Of a DNA stretch of 64,000 bases, positions 16,222 to 25,484 are shown piece by piece; the first letter of the stretch is position 1; each line of letters starts with the position of its first letter. Under the pieces are notes generated by a model. That model saw only the letters and a program-made list of their open reading frames with translations. It was not told the origin of the DNA and did no database searches. The DNA comes from Roseococcus sp. SYP-B2431. Lineage in GTDB: Bacteria; Pseudomonadota; Alphaproteobacteria; Acetobacterales; Acetobacteraceae. Location of the stretch: assembly GCF_004336745.1 (NCBI RefSeq), contig NZ_SJXD01000022.1:310001-374000 (forward strand), written 5' to 3'. The position numbers and the translations under genes were made by a program.

Positions 16222-17364
16222 TCAGCCTGGCCGGCCGACCAGATGCCGCGCGACGATGACGCGCATGATCTCGTTGGTCCCCTCCAGGATCCGGTGAACG
16301 CGGAGATCGCGCACGATCTTCTCGATCCCGTAATCAGCCAGATAGCCGTAACCTCCGAGGAGCTGGAGCGCCTCGTCGGCGATGCGGTGGCAGCTGTCCG
16401 TCACGAAACGCTTGGCCATGGCGCAGAAGGCGGTGGCGTCCGGCGCATGCTCGTCGAGCTTGGCGCAGGCGCGCCAAAGGAAGCTGCGCGCGGCCTCGAG
16501 CTCGGTCGCCATGTCGGCCAGGCGGAACTGCGTCGCCTGGAACTCGGCGACCGCCTTGCCGAAGGCGCGCCGGGACTTCACGTAGTCCAGCGCGATGTCG
16601 AGCGCCGCCTGCGCCCCGCCCAGCGAACAGGCCGCGATGTTCAACCGCCCGCCGTCGAGCCCCGCCATCGCATAGCGGAAGCCCTTCCCCTCCTCGCCCA
16701 GCAGCGCCTCGGCGGAAACGCGGGCGGATTCGAAAAGCACCTGCCGGGTGGGCTGGGCGTTCCAGCCCATCTTGCGCTCATTGGCGCCGAAGCCGAGGCC
16801 GGGCGTCTCCTTGGGGATGAGCAGCGCGGAGACGCCATCCGCGCCCGGACCGCCGGTGCGGACCATGGTCAGGTAAAGGTCAGAGACGCCGGCGCCGCTG
16901 ATGAACTGCTTGGCGCCGTCCAGCACATAGCCCTCGTTGTCGCGGCGGGCCCTCGTCGCCAGCGCCACGGCATCGCTACCCGAGCCGGGCTCCGTCAGGG
17001 CGTAGGAGGCGACCTTCTCCATGGTCAGCAACGCCGGAAGCCAATGCGCTCGCTGCGCCTCGGTGCCCCAGCGATCGGTCATCCAGGCGACCATGTTGTG
17101 GATGGAGAGGAAGGCGCTGATCGTCGGGCAGCCGGTCGCCAGCGCCTCGAAGACCACCGCCGCATCCAGCCGTGAGAGGCCGGCGCCGCCGCTTTCCTCC
17201 CGGACATAGAGGCCGGCCATGCCGAGCGCCGCCGCCTCGCGGAAGACGTCGAGCGGGAAATGCCGGTCGCGGTCCCAGGCGATGGCGTGCGGCGCGATGC
17301 GCTCGCGGGCGAAATCCTGCGCCGTTTCGCGCAGGGCCTTGGTGTCGGGCGTCAGGTCGAACAT
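16222..17364 (-). CDS. Acyl-CoA dehydrogenase, isobutyryl-CoA dehydrogenase-like
   Basis: FAD-dependent dehydrogenase, 380 residues. It shows FLSIHNMVAWM, typical of the isobutyryl-CoA branch, the flavin segments YALTEPGSGSDAVAL and GAKQFISGAGVSDLY, FQATQFRLADMATELEAAR, and the C-terminal RILEGTNEIMRVIVAR in which the EGTNE glutamate is the likely catalytic base. It starts 10 bases after the indolepyruvate oxidoreductase gene, so the two form an operon. That pairing fits branched-chain (valine) or aromatic amino acid catabolism, turning keto acids to acyl-CoA and then to enoyl-CoA. Exact chain preference is inference. Confidence 0.88.
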   Translation of the reverse strand: MFDLTPDTKALRETAQDFARERIAPHAIAWDRDRHFPLDVFREAAALGMAGLYVREESGGAGLSRLDAAVVFEALATGCPTISAFLSIHNMVAWMTDRWGTEAQRAHWLPALLTMEKVASYALTEPGSGSDAVALATRARRDNEGYVLDGAKQFISGAGVSDLYLTMVRTGGPGADGVSALLIPKETPGLGFGANERKMGWNAQPTRQVLFESARVSAEALLGEEGKGFRYAMAGLDGGRLNIAACSLGGAQAALDIALDYVKSRRAFGKAVAEFQATQFRLADMATELEAARSFLWRACAKLDEHAPDATAFCAMAKRFVTDSCHRIADEALQLLGGYGYLADYGIEKIVRDLRVHRILEGTNEIMRVIVARHLVGRPG

Positions 17365-17374
17365 GTGGGCGATG

Positions 17375-20300
17375 TCACTCCGCCGCCGCCGCCGAGTCCA
17401 GCATCGCCCAGCGCGCGCGGGTGGCGGCGATATTGCGCGCCTTGATCGGCCCGAAGCCCTTGATGCCGGCGGCGGCCTCGGCCCAGTCGCAAGCCTTCGC
17501 GTGGTTCGTCGGGTGGAGGGCGGCCATCCGGTGCTCGATGCCGGCGCGATACTCGTCGATCAGCGCGCGCTCCGCCCGGCGCTCCTCGGTGCGGCCGAAG
17601 GGATCGAGGAAGGTGCCGCGCAGCATCTTGCCGTGGCGCAGCCAGCCCATGGCCTTCAGCATCCAGGGGCCGAAGGTCATCTTCTGCGGCCGGCCGTCGC
17701 GGCCCTCGCGCGCCAGCAGCGGCGGGGCGAGGTGCATGTTGATCCGGGTGGTGCCCGCGAAGCCGGCCTGGAGCTTCGCCCGCCACTCCGCATCGGCGTG
17801 CAGGCGCGCGACCTCGTATTCGTCCTTATAGGCCATGAGCCGGTAGAGCTGCGTCGCGACGGCCCGGGTCAGCCGCGTCTCGCCGGGCATCACCGCCTCC
17901 TCCGCCGCCCGCACCCGTGCGACGAAGTCCGCGTAGCGCGAGGCGTGGCGCGCATTCTGGTAGCCGCGCAGGTCGTCGGCGCGCCGCCCGATCAGCGCCT
18001 CCAGCGTCTCCGGCGCGGCCGGCTTCGCCTCCACGGCGAGCCGTCCCGCCTCGAAGGCGGCGAGGTTCTTGGGAATCGCGGCGCCGTTCAGCTCGATGGC
18101 CCGGCGCAGCGCCTCGCTCGACATGGGGATCAGCCCGCGCTGGAAGGCGGCGCCGAGCAGGAAAATGTTGAGGAAGATGAGGTCGCCGAAATCGCGCTCC
18201 ACCTCATGCGCGGCGTCGAAGGCCACCACGTCATGCGCGGCCTCCTTCAGGCTTGCGAGCATGGCGGCGGGGTTCTCCCGCGTCTCCGGGTCGAGCACGA
18301 AGCGGCCCGTCGGCGAGACTTCCGTGCTCACCACCACCCGCGAGCGGCCCGGGCCCAGCAGCGGCCGCGCCACCCGGCCATGCGCGCCCACGAGATCGGC
18401 GGCGATCATCGCATCCGCCTGGCCCTGGCCGATGCGCGGGCTCGACACCTCCTCGCCCGGCCGGCCGACACGGAGCTGCGCGTAGACGCCGCCGCCCTTC
18501 TGCGCGAGGCCGAGCATGTCCAGCGTCCGGACCGGCCGCCCCTCCAGATGCGCGGCCATGGCGAGAATGGCGGAGAGCGCCGTCACCCCCTGCCCACCCA
18601 CGCCGGCCAGCAGGATATTCCAGGCCTCGCCGGCCTTCGGTTCCGGCAGGCTCGGCAGCGCGGCCTCAGTGACGATGATCGGCGTCGCCGGCTTCACCGG
18701 CTCCGCCCCTTCCAGCGTCAGGAAGGAGGGGCAGAAGCCCTCGACACACGAGAAGTCCTGGTTGCAGGCGGACTGGTCGATGCGGCGCTTGCGGCCCCAT
18801 TCCGTCTCGATGGGCTCGACGGCGATGCAGTTCGAGGCGCGCGAGCAGTCGCCGCAATCCTCGCAGACGCGCGGGTTGATCACGGCGCGCTTCTTCGCCT
18901 TGGGCGCGAGGTCGCGCTTGCGCATGCGGCGGCGCTCGGTCGCGCATTGCTGGTCGTAGATGAGCGCGGTGACACCAGGAACCTCGCGCAGCATGCGCTG
19001 CACCTGGTCGAGCTCAGCGCGGGGGAAGAAGCTGGTGCCGGCGGGGATCAGCGGATCGCCCTGATGCCGCTCCGGATCGTCGCCGACGATGACGACGCGC
19101 TGCGCACCCTCGGCCCAGACCTGCGCCGCGATGCGCGGCACCGTCACCTCGCCCTCGGCGGGCTGCCCGCCCGTCATTGCGACGGCCGAGTTCACCAGGA
19201 TCTTGAAGGTGACATTGGCCTTAGCCGCGATCGCCGCGCGGATCGCCATCGCGCCCGAATGGGCATAGGTGCCGTCGCCCATATTGGCGAAGACATGCGC
19301 CGTCTCGGTGAAGTGCCGCTGGCCGAGCCAGGCCGCGCCCTCGCCACCCATATGGCTGAACAGCTCGCTCTCGCGATTCATGTCCTTCACAAGATAGTGG
19401 CAGCCGATGCCGGCCAGCGCGTGGCTGCCCTCGGGCACATGCGTCGAGGTGTTGTGCGGGCAGCCCGGGCAGAAATAGGGCTGGCGCAGCGCGAGCGGCT
19501 CGGCGGCCGAGGCAGCCAGCGCATCCAGTTCGGCAAGGCGGGCCGCGAGCCTCTCGGTCCGCAAGGCCTCCGGCAGCACGCGGGCCAGGCCGCGCAGGAT
19601 CATGGCCGCGTCGAGCTCGGAGACGTCGCTCAGCACGTCTTTGCCATGGATGCGCGGGCGGACGGGATCGCCGTAGAGCGCCTCGCGCAGCTGCATCTCC
19701 AGGAAGGAGCGGCGGTCCTCGACGACCAGCACCGCCTCCAGCCCGCGCGTGAAGTCCCGCGCGCCCTCGATGTCGAGCGGCCAGGCCATGCCGACCTTCC
19801 AGATCCGCAAGCCCCCCATCCGCGCGAGCTCGGGCGTGATGCCGGCATCGGCCAGGGCCTGCCGCAGCGTGGACCAGGCCTTGCCGCGCACGGCAATGCC
19901 CAGCCGCGCATTCGGCGCGTCCTGCACGATGCGGTTGAAGCCGTTGATCCGGGCGAAGGCCAGCGCGGCCGGGAGCTTGAAGCGCCGCACGCGCTCCTCG
20001 ATGCCGAGCGCCGTGTCGCGCAGCCGGATATGCAGCCCGCCCGGCGGCAGCTCCACGCCATTGGGCGTGGCCGTGGCGAAGGCCGCGGGATCGACGGTCA
20101 GGCTCATGGTGGCGTCCATGGTCTCGGCGACGCATTTCATGCCCACCCAGAGCCCGCTGAAGCGGGAGAGCGCGATGGCCTTCACGCCATATTCCAGCAC
20201 CTCGCCCACATCGGCCGGATCGAGCATCGGCATCTCGAGATCGGCGAAGGCGTATTCGGAGCCGCTGGTCACGGTGGAGGATTTGGCCGCCGGGTCGTCG

Positions 20301-20743
20301 CCGGCCAGGGCCAGCACGCCGCCCTCCGACGCGGTCCCGGCGCCATTGGCATGCCGCAGCACGTCGCCACTCCGGTCCACGCCCGGGCCCTTGCCATACC
20401 AGATGGCAAAGACGCCGTGCTGCCTCGCGCCCGGCAGCAGCGCCACCTGCTGCGTGCCCCAGCAGGCCGTCGCCGCGATATCCTCGTTTAGCCCCGGCTC
20501 GAAGACGACATTCGCGGCACGCAGCCGCGCCTTCTGCTTCCAGAGCTCCTTGTCGTATCCGCCGAGCGGAGAGCCGCGATAGCCGGTGATGTAGCCGGCC
20601 GTGTCCAGGCCCAGCGCGTCGTCCAGCATGCGCCGCATCAGGGGCAGGCGGACCAGCGCCTGGGTCCCGGTCAGCAGCGTCTCGCGCCCGGCCGCGTCCC
20701 AGCGCTCTTCGAGGGAGATGTCGGGCCGGATGATGCTGTTCAT
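17375..20743 (-). CDS. Indolepyruvate ferredoxin oxidoreductase, fused alpha-gamma form
   Basis: Oxidatively decarboxylates arylpyruvates or branched 2-oxo acids to acyl-CoA, passing electrons to ferredoxin. The 1122-residue protein has a pyrimidine-binding domain (ITGYRGSPLGGYDKELW near residue 52), TPP/Mg site MGDGTYAHSG...KILVN (about 485-515), an iron-sulfur region with CEDCGDC near 628 and SACNQDFSCVEGFC near 660, and a C-terminal gamma domain starting near 710 (LLAGVGGQGVTALSAILAM). The ATG at 20743 matches the family N-terminus; the frame stays open upstream but without homology. It faces an Lrp-type regulator divergently and is followed by an acyl-CoA dehydrogenase gene. Confidence 0.93.
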   Translation of the reverse strand: MNSIIRPDISLEERWDAAGRETLLTGTQALVRLPLMRRMLDDALGLDTAGYITGYRGSPLGGYDKELWKQKARLRAANVVFEPGLNEDIAATACWGTQQVALLPGARQHGVFAIWYGKGPGVDRSGDVLRHANGAGTASEGGVLALAGDDPAAKSSTVTSGSEYAFADLEMPMLDPADVGEVLEYGVKAIALSRFSGLWVGMKCVAETMDATMSLTVDPAAFATATPNGVELPPGGLHIRLRDTALGIEERVRRFKLPAALAFARINGFNRIVQDAPNARLGIAVRGKAWSTLRQALADAGITPELARMGGLRIWKVGMAWPLDIEGARDFTRGLEAVLVVEDRRSFLEMQLREALYGDPVRPRIHGKDVLSDVSELDAAMILRGLARVLPEALRTERLAARLAELDALAASAAEPLALRQPYFCPGCPHNTSTHVPEGSHALAGIGCHYLVKDMNRESELFSHMGGEGAAWLGQRHFTETAHVFANMGDGTYAHSGAMAIRAAIAAKANVTFKILVNSAVAMTGGQPAEGEVTVPRIAAQVWAEGAQRVVIVGDDPERHQGDPLIPAGTSFFPRAELDQVQRMLREVPGVTALIYDQQCATERRRMRKRDLAPKAKKRAVINPRVCEDCGDCSRASNCIAVEPIETEWGRKRRIDQSACNQDFSCVEGFCPSFLTLEGAEPVKPATPIIVTEAALPSLPEPKAGEAWNILLAGVGGQGVTALSAILAMAAHLEGRPVRTLDMLGLAQKGGGVYAQLRVGRPGEEVSSPRIGQGQADAMIAADLVGAHGRVARPLLGPGRSRVVVSTEVSPTGRFVLDPETRENPAAMLASLKEAAHDVVAFDAAHEVERDFGDLIFLNIFLLGAAFQRGLIPMSSEALRRAIELNGAAIPKNLAAFEAGRLAVEAKPAAPETLEALIGRRADDLRGYQNARHASRYADFVARVRAAEEAVMPGETRLTRAVATQLYRLMAYKDEYEVARLHADAEWRAKLQAGFAGTTRINMHLAPPLLAREGRDGRPQKMTFGPWMLKAMGWLRHGKMLRGTFLDPFGRTEERRAERALIDEYRAGIEHRMAALHPTNHAKACDWAEAAAGIKGFGPIKARNIAATRARWAMLDSAAAAE

Positions 20744-20852
20744 GGGACGCCTCCGGAAGTCGGATGTTAGGCTGGAAGCTTGAGCCGGATCGCGCAAGAG
20801 TTCCTGCCGCATTCTGTTGTGCGCCGCCGAAATGGCAGAAGGATCTTCCGCG

Positions 20853-21308
20853 ATGGACGCCATCGACCGCCGTATCCTCCGCGCCCTGCACCAGGAGGCG
20901 CGCCTGACCAACGCCGAGCTGGCCGAGCGGGTTGGCCTGTCTCCCTCGCCCTGCTGGTCCCGCGTGCGGCGGCTGGAGCAGTCCGGCGTCATCCGCGGCT
21001 ACCGGGCCGAGCTGGACCAGGCGAAGCTCGGCTTCCCCGACACCGTCATCATCGAGGTGATGACGGAGAAGCACGACGAGGAGCAGCTCAAACGTTTCGA
21101 GCAGGCCATCGCCGACATGCCGGAGGTCATCGAGGCCTGGCTCGCGACGGGCGAGTACGACTACATCCTCAAGGCCGCGGTGAGCGGTACCGCCGGCTAC
21201 GAGCGGCTGTTGCGGGAAAAGATCTACCGCCTGCCCGGGGTGCGCCACACGCGCACCGCCTTCGGGCTGCGCTGCCTGAAGCAGCTCTTCACGCCCCTGC
21301 CGGGGTGA
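20853..21308 (+). CDS. Lrp/AsnC family transcriptional regulator
   Basis: DNA-binding regulator of amino-acid metabolism, 151 residues. It has an N-terminal helix-turn-helix (MDAIDRRILRALHQEARLTN, then LAERVGLSPSPCWSRVRRLE) and a C-terminal RAM effector domain (EAWLATGEYDYILKAAVSGT). ATG at 20853 was chosen because it gives the standard Lrp start and follows AGAAGGA by eight bases; ATGs at 20817 and 20832 are alternatives. It is divergent from the indolepyruvate oxidoreductase operon with about 110 bases between, so it probably controls that operon in response to an amino acid. Its stop directly abuts the stop of the next gene. Confidence 0.92.
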   Translation: MDAIDRRILRALHQEARLTNAELAERVGLSPSPCWSRVRRLEQSGVIRGYRAELDQAKLGFPDTVIIEVMTEKHDEEQLKRFEQAIADMPEVIEAWLATGEYDYILKAAVSGTAGYERLLREKIYRLPGVRHTRTAFGLRCLKQLFTPLPG

Positions 21309-22886
21309 CTACCAGGGATTGGCGAAGGCGGCGCCGTCCGGCGCGTGATAGACGTAGCTGTCGTGCTGCACGCCCACCTGCGACACCACGCCCATGATGT
21401 AGTTCGGCCGGCTCATCGCGTGGACGTCCAAGAGCGAGGTGAAGAGGTCCGTGAACCAGGCCTCCGGCGCATAGCCGAGCGCCTGGAGATGGAACTGCTG
21501 GACGAAGGCCCTGTTGTCGAGAGCGCCCATGTTGGCCGCATAGCTCGGCGCATGCACGATGCCATGCGCCAGCGCGTCGAGGGAAACGAGGCCCGAGGCG
21601 TAGTAGTCGTACCAGAAGCGCGTCACCTCGCTGTCCCCGCCGCCGCCGACGCGGAGAATGACGTCGAGCTGCTGCACATTGTTGTTTGGCACCAGGATGC
21701 CCTGGTCCGCCCGCGCTTCCGTCTGGCCCAGATCCTTGCGGAACTTCATGAACTCCTCGACGAGCTGGGCCCTTTCCGTGCCGTTGGCGAGGCGCTGGGC
21801 GTGGTAGGCGACGCCGGACCCGGTGATCACGCCGGTCGTGTTCAGGTACAGGCGCTCGATGAACTGCGTGTTGTCGAGCGTGCCGAAGCTGTTCTGGAAT
21901 TCCGCGCTCGAGACCAGGATCCGGAGGAAGTCCCTCTCCGGGATCACGGCGCCGAGCACCGCGTGGTTGGCCCACATCTCGAAATTCGTCTGCTCCCGGT
22001 TGAGAACGGTATCCACGGCGGACCAGAGCCAGGCCGCCTTGCTGTCGCCGCCGAAATAGACCGTGCCGTCCAGCAGCCGCAGCGATGTCGGTTCCTCGAA
22101 GACGAAGGACTCCCCGTCGCGCATCACCATCGTCGTATAGGCGCCCTGGTCGCGCAGCGAGGCGAGCTCGTAGGACATGCGGTCGCCGACAATGGCGCCA
22201 TGGCTCCAGTAGAAGCCGCCGCGGCTCTCATGCGCCTCGAAGAGATCGATCGCCTGGCCGCCGGAGCCCGGCAGCGCGACCTGGATGTCCAGGGTGAAGG
22301 CGGAGGATTGCGTGCCGTCCCAGACCTCGATCACGACGGAGCGCATCGGCCCGTCGCTAACCGAGAGCGCCACGCCGCTGCGCAGCCGGAGCACGCCGTC
22401 CACGATCTCGAAGACCCACTGGTCGTCCTCGCGGACGGTGTAGGTGAAGCCGGATGCCGTGTCGGGATCCGTCACGGCCAGCGTGCCGATCACAGCGCCC
22501 GCCTGGCCTGCCTCCACCCTCCCGCCGCTCGAGAAGCCGAGCGATTGCGGCGCCGTGTCGTCGAGGTTCAGCACCGTCACGGAGTAGCTGTTCTGGCTCT
22601 GCTGCACCGTGCCGTCGGCCATGAAGAAGCGCAGCCCCAGGCTGAGCGTTGGCGAGCGGCCGCTGGCGAGGAAGGACTCGTAGTCGGCCAGCGCGATGGG
22701 CGTGATCTCGACCATGCCGGTGGCGCGGTTCAACGTCGCGTCGAAGTAGTCCGCGCCCGTTCCCGTGATGTCCACGAAACGGATCAGCGACGGGTCCATG
22801 CCCAGCCGGAGCTGCCCCATCCAGTCCCAAAGGGGCGTGTTCTCGTTGATGAGCCCCGGAAGCGAGCCGGAAAGCAGGATCGTCAT
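21309..22886 (-). CDS. DUF4214 domain protein with cadherin-like N-terminal part
   Basis: A 525-residue protein of the kind found among exported, calcium- or surface-associated alphaproteobacterial proteins. The N-terminal half has beta-sandwich-like segments (SYSVTVLNLDDTAPQSLGFS, then GTLAVTDPDTASGFTYTVRE). The C-terminal half has DUF4214-type repeats (DNTQFIERLYLNTTGVI, then DNRAFVQQFHLQALGYAPE). No classical signal peptide is seen at MTILLSGSLPGLINENTPLW, which would fit type I secretion, but no transporter gene is adjacent. DUF4214 is often linked to glycan or S-layer biology; the role here is unknown. It converges on the Lrp gene with no spacer. Confidence 0.78.
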   Translation of the reverse strand: MTILLSGSLPGLINENTPLWDWMGQLRLGMDPSLIRFVDITGTGADYFDATLNRATGMVEITPIALADYESFLASGRSPTLSLGLRFFMADGTVQQSQNSYSVTVLNLDDTAPQSLGFSSGGRVEAGQAGAVIGTLAVTDPDTASGFTYTVREDDQWVFEIVDGVLRLRSGVALSVSDGPMRSVVIEVWDGTQSSAFTLDIQVALPGSGGQAIDLFEAHESRGGFYWSHGAIVGDRMSYELASLRDQGAYTTMVMRDGESFVFEEPTSLRLLDGTVYFGGDSKAAWLWSAVDTVLNREQTNFEMWANHAVLGAVIPERDFLRILVSSAEFQNSFGTLDNTQFIERLYLNTTGVITGSGVAYHAQRLANGTERAQLVEEFMKFRKDLGQTEARADQGILVPNNNVQQLDVILRVGGGGDSEVTRFWYDYYASGLVSLDALAHGIVHAPSYAANMGALDNRAFVQQFHLQALGYAPEAWFTDLFTSLLDVHAMSRPNYIMGVVSQVGVQHDSYVYHAPDGAAFANPW

Positions 22887-22964
22887 CGTCGGTCGTCCTC
22901 GGCCATTTTGGTCGTGGCCCAGTCTCGACCGGTCATCCTGAAGAATGGGTAAAGGGCGCCCCGC

Positions 22965-23369
22965 TCACCAGGCCCGGCAGTTGACCCGGATGGCGAGGGA
23001 CATCGCCTCGGGTGAGATGGGCCTCGCGCTGGCATCGAGCGCCTGGGTGCCCAGCATCACCGGCATGCTCTGCCGGGCGGCGAGGCTCATGGCCCGGTCG
23101 CCGGTCCGGCGGTCCGGCGCCTCGGCCAGGTCGAAGGCGAGGTTGAAGACCTGCGGCCGGCCCTGCGGATTGGCGAGCTCCACGAAATAGGAAGCGCGGC
23201 GGCCGCCTTCCCCGTCCGGCGCCTCGATCGCGAAGAAGCGCTCGGCGACCAGCTCACCGGCGGCGCAGGCGCGGTCCTCATTGGGCGAGGCCGAGGCGAG
23301 GAAGGCCACCCCGAAGCTGGTGGCCACGGTGGCGATGCAGATCGCGATCACGGGAAACGGGTTGGCCAT
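22965..23369 (-). CDS. Small exported hypothetical protein
   Basis: A 134-residue protein with one N-terminal hydrophobic segment (MANPFPVIAICIATVATSFG), either a signal anchor or a signal peptide, then a globular part with a cysteine pair candidate (C in EDRACAAGELV and the last cysteine in RVNCRAW). Start at 23369 was chosen because it begins the hydrophobic segment. No family recognised. It is divergent from pdxA, and the 124-base gap between them carries a repeat element. Confidence 0.6.
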   Translation of the reverse strand: MANPFPVIAICIATVATSFGVAFLASASPNEDRACAAGELVAERFFAIEAPDGEGGRRASYFVELANPQGRPQVFNLAFDLAEAPDRRTGDRAMSLAARQSMPVMLGTQALDASARPISPEAMSLAIRVNCRAW

Positions 23370-23404
23370 GCGACACGTCCTTTTCTGCTGCCCAGGCTGG
23401 CCCG

Positions 23405-23474
23405 GACGCCTTCGCCGCGCCAATCGGAGCTTCCGTCGCCTGGAATGGGCGGCGCCTATCGTGCGGCGGCGCGG
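23405..23474 (+). repeat. Dispersed intergenic repeat, copy at the pdxA promoter region
   Basis: Contains the paired cores CTTCGCCGCGCC (23410-23421) and TGGGCGGCGCC (23446-23456), 24 bases apart. The same cores occur in intergenic DNA at 49488-49538 (28 apart) and 55495-55543 (26 apart). CGCCGC and GCGGCG within the cores can pair as a stem. This copy lies in the divergent gap before pdxA. Boundaries are approximate. Confidence 0.6.
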
Positions 23475-23493
23475 GCTCTGCTAGATTCGTGCC

Positions 23494-24462
23494 ATGCTGG
23501 CATTGACCATGGGGGAGCCCGCCGGGATCGGCGCCGAGATCGCCGCGAAGGCCTGGTATGCGCTCCGCGACGGCGGGCCCGCCTTCTTCCTGATCGACGA
23601 TGCGGACCGGATCGCCGGCGCACCCCTTGCCCGGATCGCCTCGGCCGCCGAGGCGAAGGCGGCGTTCCCGCGAGCCCTTCCGGTCCTCCACCGTCCCCTG
23701 CCCGTCCCCGCTGCCCCGGGCCGCCCCGACACGGCCACCGCCCCCGCCGTGCTGGCCGCCATCAAGGAAGCCGTGGCGCTGGCGAAGGCGGGCGACATCG
23801 ACGGCATGGTGACCAATCCCATCCAGAAGTCGGTGCTGACGGCCGCCGGCTTCCCGCATCCCGGCCATACGGAGTTCCTGGGCGAGCTGGCCGGCACCGG
23901 GGTGCCGCCCGTCATGATGCTGGCCTCGCCGGAGCTGCGCGTCGTGCCGGTAACGGTGCACGAGCCGCTCGCCCGCGCCATCGCCCGGCTGACGCCGGAA
24001 CTGATCGCGGAGCATGCGCGGATCACGCATGCGGCCCTCCTTCGCGACTTCGGCATCGCCGCCCCCCGCCTGGCCGTCGCCGGGCTGAACCCGCATGCGG
24101 GCGAGGCGGGGACGCTGGGCTCCGAGGACCAGGCGATCGTCGCCCCGGCCGTCAGGATGCTGCGCGGCGAAGGCATCGACGCCACAGGCCCGTATCCGCC
24201 GGACACGATGTTCACCGCCCATGCCCGGCCGAACTACGACGCCGCCATCTGCCTCTACCACGACCAGGCGCTCATCCCGATCAAGACGCTGGACATGGCG
24301 GGCGGCGTGAACGTCACCCTGGGCCTCTCCATCGTCCGCACCAGCCCGGACCACGGCACCGCGCTGGACATCGCCGGAAAGGGCCTGGCCAGCCCCGACA
24401 GCCTGATCGCGGCGATCCGGCTGGCCGCACAGCTCGCTGAAAACCGAAGGAAAAGGGCCTGA
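23494..24462 (+). CDS. pdxA: 4-hydroxythreonine-4-phosphate dehydrogenase PdxA
   Basis: Oxidises 4-phosphohydroxy-threonine to the aminoketone used in deoxyxylulose-5-phosphate-dependent vitamin B6 synthesis. The 322-residue sequence begins LALTMGEPAGIGAE, the family N-terminus, and carries the metal histidines in HPGHTEFLGEL, in LYHDQALIPIK and in SPDHGTALDIAGKG. An in-frame stop 12 bases before the ATG fixes the start; no strong ribosome site is visible. The TGA overlaps the ATG of pdxJ by one base, so the two B6 enzymes are translated as a coupled pair and act in successive steps. Confidence 0.95.
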   Translation: MLALTMGEPAGIGAEIAAKAWYALRDGGPAFFLIDDADRIAGAPLARIASAAEAKAAFPRALPVLHRPLPVPAAPGRPDTATAPAVLAAIKEAVALAKAGDIDGMVTNPIQKSVLTAAGFPHPGHTEFLGELAGTGVPPVMMLASPELRVVPVTVHEPLARAIARLTPELIAEHARITHAALLRDFGIAAPRLAVAGLNPHAGEAGTLGSEDQAIVAPAVRMLRGEGIDATGPYPPDTMFTAHARPNYDAAICLYHDQALIPIKTLDMAGGVNVTLGLSIVRTSPDHGTALDIAGKGLASPDSLIAAIRLAAQLAENRRKRA

Positions 24463-25181
24463 TGCGCCTCTCCGTGAACGTGGACCATGTGGCGACCCTG
24501 CGGAACGCCCGCGGCGGTGCCTTCCCCTGTCCGGTCGAGGCGGCGCGCGTCGCCATGGCGGCCGGCGCGGACGGCGTGACGATGCATCTGCGCGAGGACC
24601 GTCGCCATATCCGCGACCGCGACCTGGAGCGCGTGGCTTCCGAGGTGGAGACCCGCCTCAACTTCGAGATGGCCGCCACGGAGGAGATGGTGGCCCTCTG
24701 CGAGCGGCTGCACCCCCCCGCCTGCTGCATCGTCCCGGAGAAGCGCGAGGAGCTGACCACCGAAGGCGGCCTCGACGCGCTCCGCGCCGGTCCCTTCCTG
24801 GCCGAGGCCATCCGCCGGCTTTCAGGCCTCGGCATCGAAGTCTCGCTTTTTGTGGAGCCGGATGCATTGCAAATTGCAAGAGCGGCCGAATTGGGCGCCC
24901 AGGCCATCGAGCTTCACACCGGGACCTATGCCGAAGCCCCCGCCGGCGCGCGCGCCGCCCTGGCCGCGAAGCACGCCGAGGCCGCCGTGCTGGCGAAATC
25001 GCTGGGCCTGCAATGCCATGCCGGCCATGGCCTGAGCTACGAGACGATCGCGCCCATCGCCGCCATCCCGGAGATCAGCGAGGTCTCCATCGGCCATTTC
25101 CTCATCTCCACCTCGGTCTTCGAGGGGCTGCCGACGGCGATCGCGCGCATGAAGGGGCTGATCGCCGCCGCGCGTGGCTGA
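24462..25181 (+). CDS. pdxJ: Pyridoxine 5'-phosphate synthase PdxJ
   Basis: Condenses 1-deoxyxylulose-5-phosphate with the PdxA product to form pyridoxine phosphate. The 239-residue TIM barrel starts with RLSVNVDHVATLRNARGG and has DGVTMHLREDRRHIRDRD, CIVPEKREELTTEGGLD, VSLFVEPDALQIA, CHAGHGLSYET and SIGHFLISTSVFEG, all PdxJ hallmarks with substrate-binding histidines. The ATG shares one base with the pdxA stop. Assignment is firm. Confidence 0.97.
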   Translation: MRLSVNVDHVATLRNARGGAFPCPVEAARVAMAAGADGVTMHLREDRRHIRDRDLERVASEVETRLNFEMAATEEMVALCERLHPPACCIVPEKREELTTEGGLDALRAGPFLAEAIRRLSGLGIEVSLFVEPDALQIARAAELGAQAIELHTGTYAEAPAGARAALAAKHAEAAVLAKSLGLQCHAGHGLSYETIAPIAAIPEISEVSIGHFLISTSVFEGLPTAIARMKGLIAAARG

Positions 25182-25241
25182 GGCTCGCGTCTGGCATGGG
25201 GCCTGCTCGGAGGGAGCATCGCAACCTCGTCAGGAGCAGCC

Positions 25242-25382
25242 ATGCAGACCCACGCCATCACCCAGCTTCCCCGCCGCCGCGCGCAGGACGAGTCGCAATC
25301 CGCGCTGGCCTATTGGGGCACGGGCCTCGCCAGCATCGCGGCGATGGTCGTCGTCTGCCTCTTCGCCGGACTGCGGTTCTGA
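25242..25382 (+). CDS. Very small membrane protein (46 residues)
   Basis: Encodes MQTHAITQLPRRRAQDESQ followed by one membrane segment (LAYWGTGLASIAAMVVVCLF) and a short tail AGLRF. A good ribosome site, AGGAG, lies seven bases before the ATG. Codon third positions are almost all G or C, as in confirmed neighbours. The basic N-terminus suggests it stays in the cytoplasm with the tail outside. It follows pdxJ by 60 bases on the same strand. No family recognised. Confidence 0.6.
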   Translation: MQTHAITQLPRRRAQDESQSALAYWGTGLASIAAMVVVCLFAGLRF

Positions 25383-25484
25383 GGCCCTCCCGCCGTTTCT
25401 GGAGCGCCCTGCTCGATCGTGCCTTCGGGGCCCCGGCGCCGCTCTGGCGGTTCCGCCTGGACCCGAAGACCCTTGCCCTGCGCG

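Noticed and set aside
17219-20491. 1090-residue plus-strand open frame opposite the indolepyruvate oxidoreductase gene
   Set aside because: Antisense shadow; the minus-strand protein has TPP and iron-sulfur motifs.
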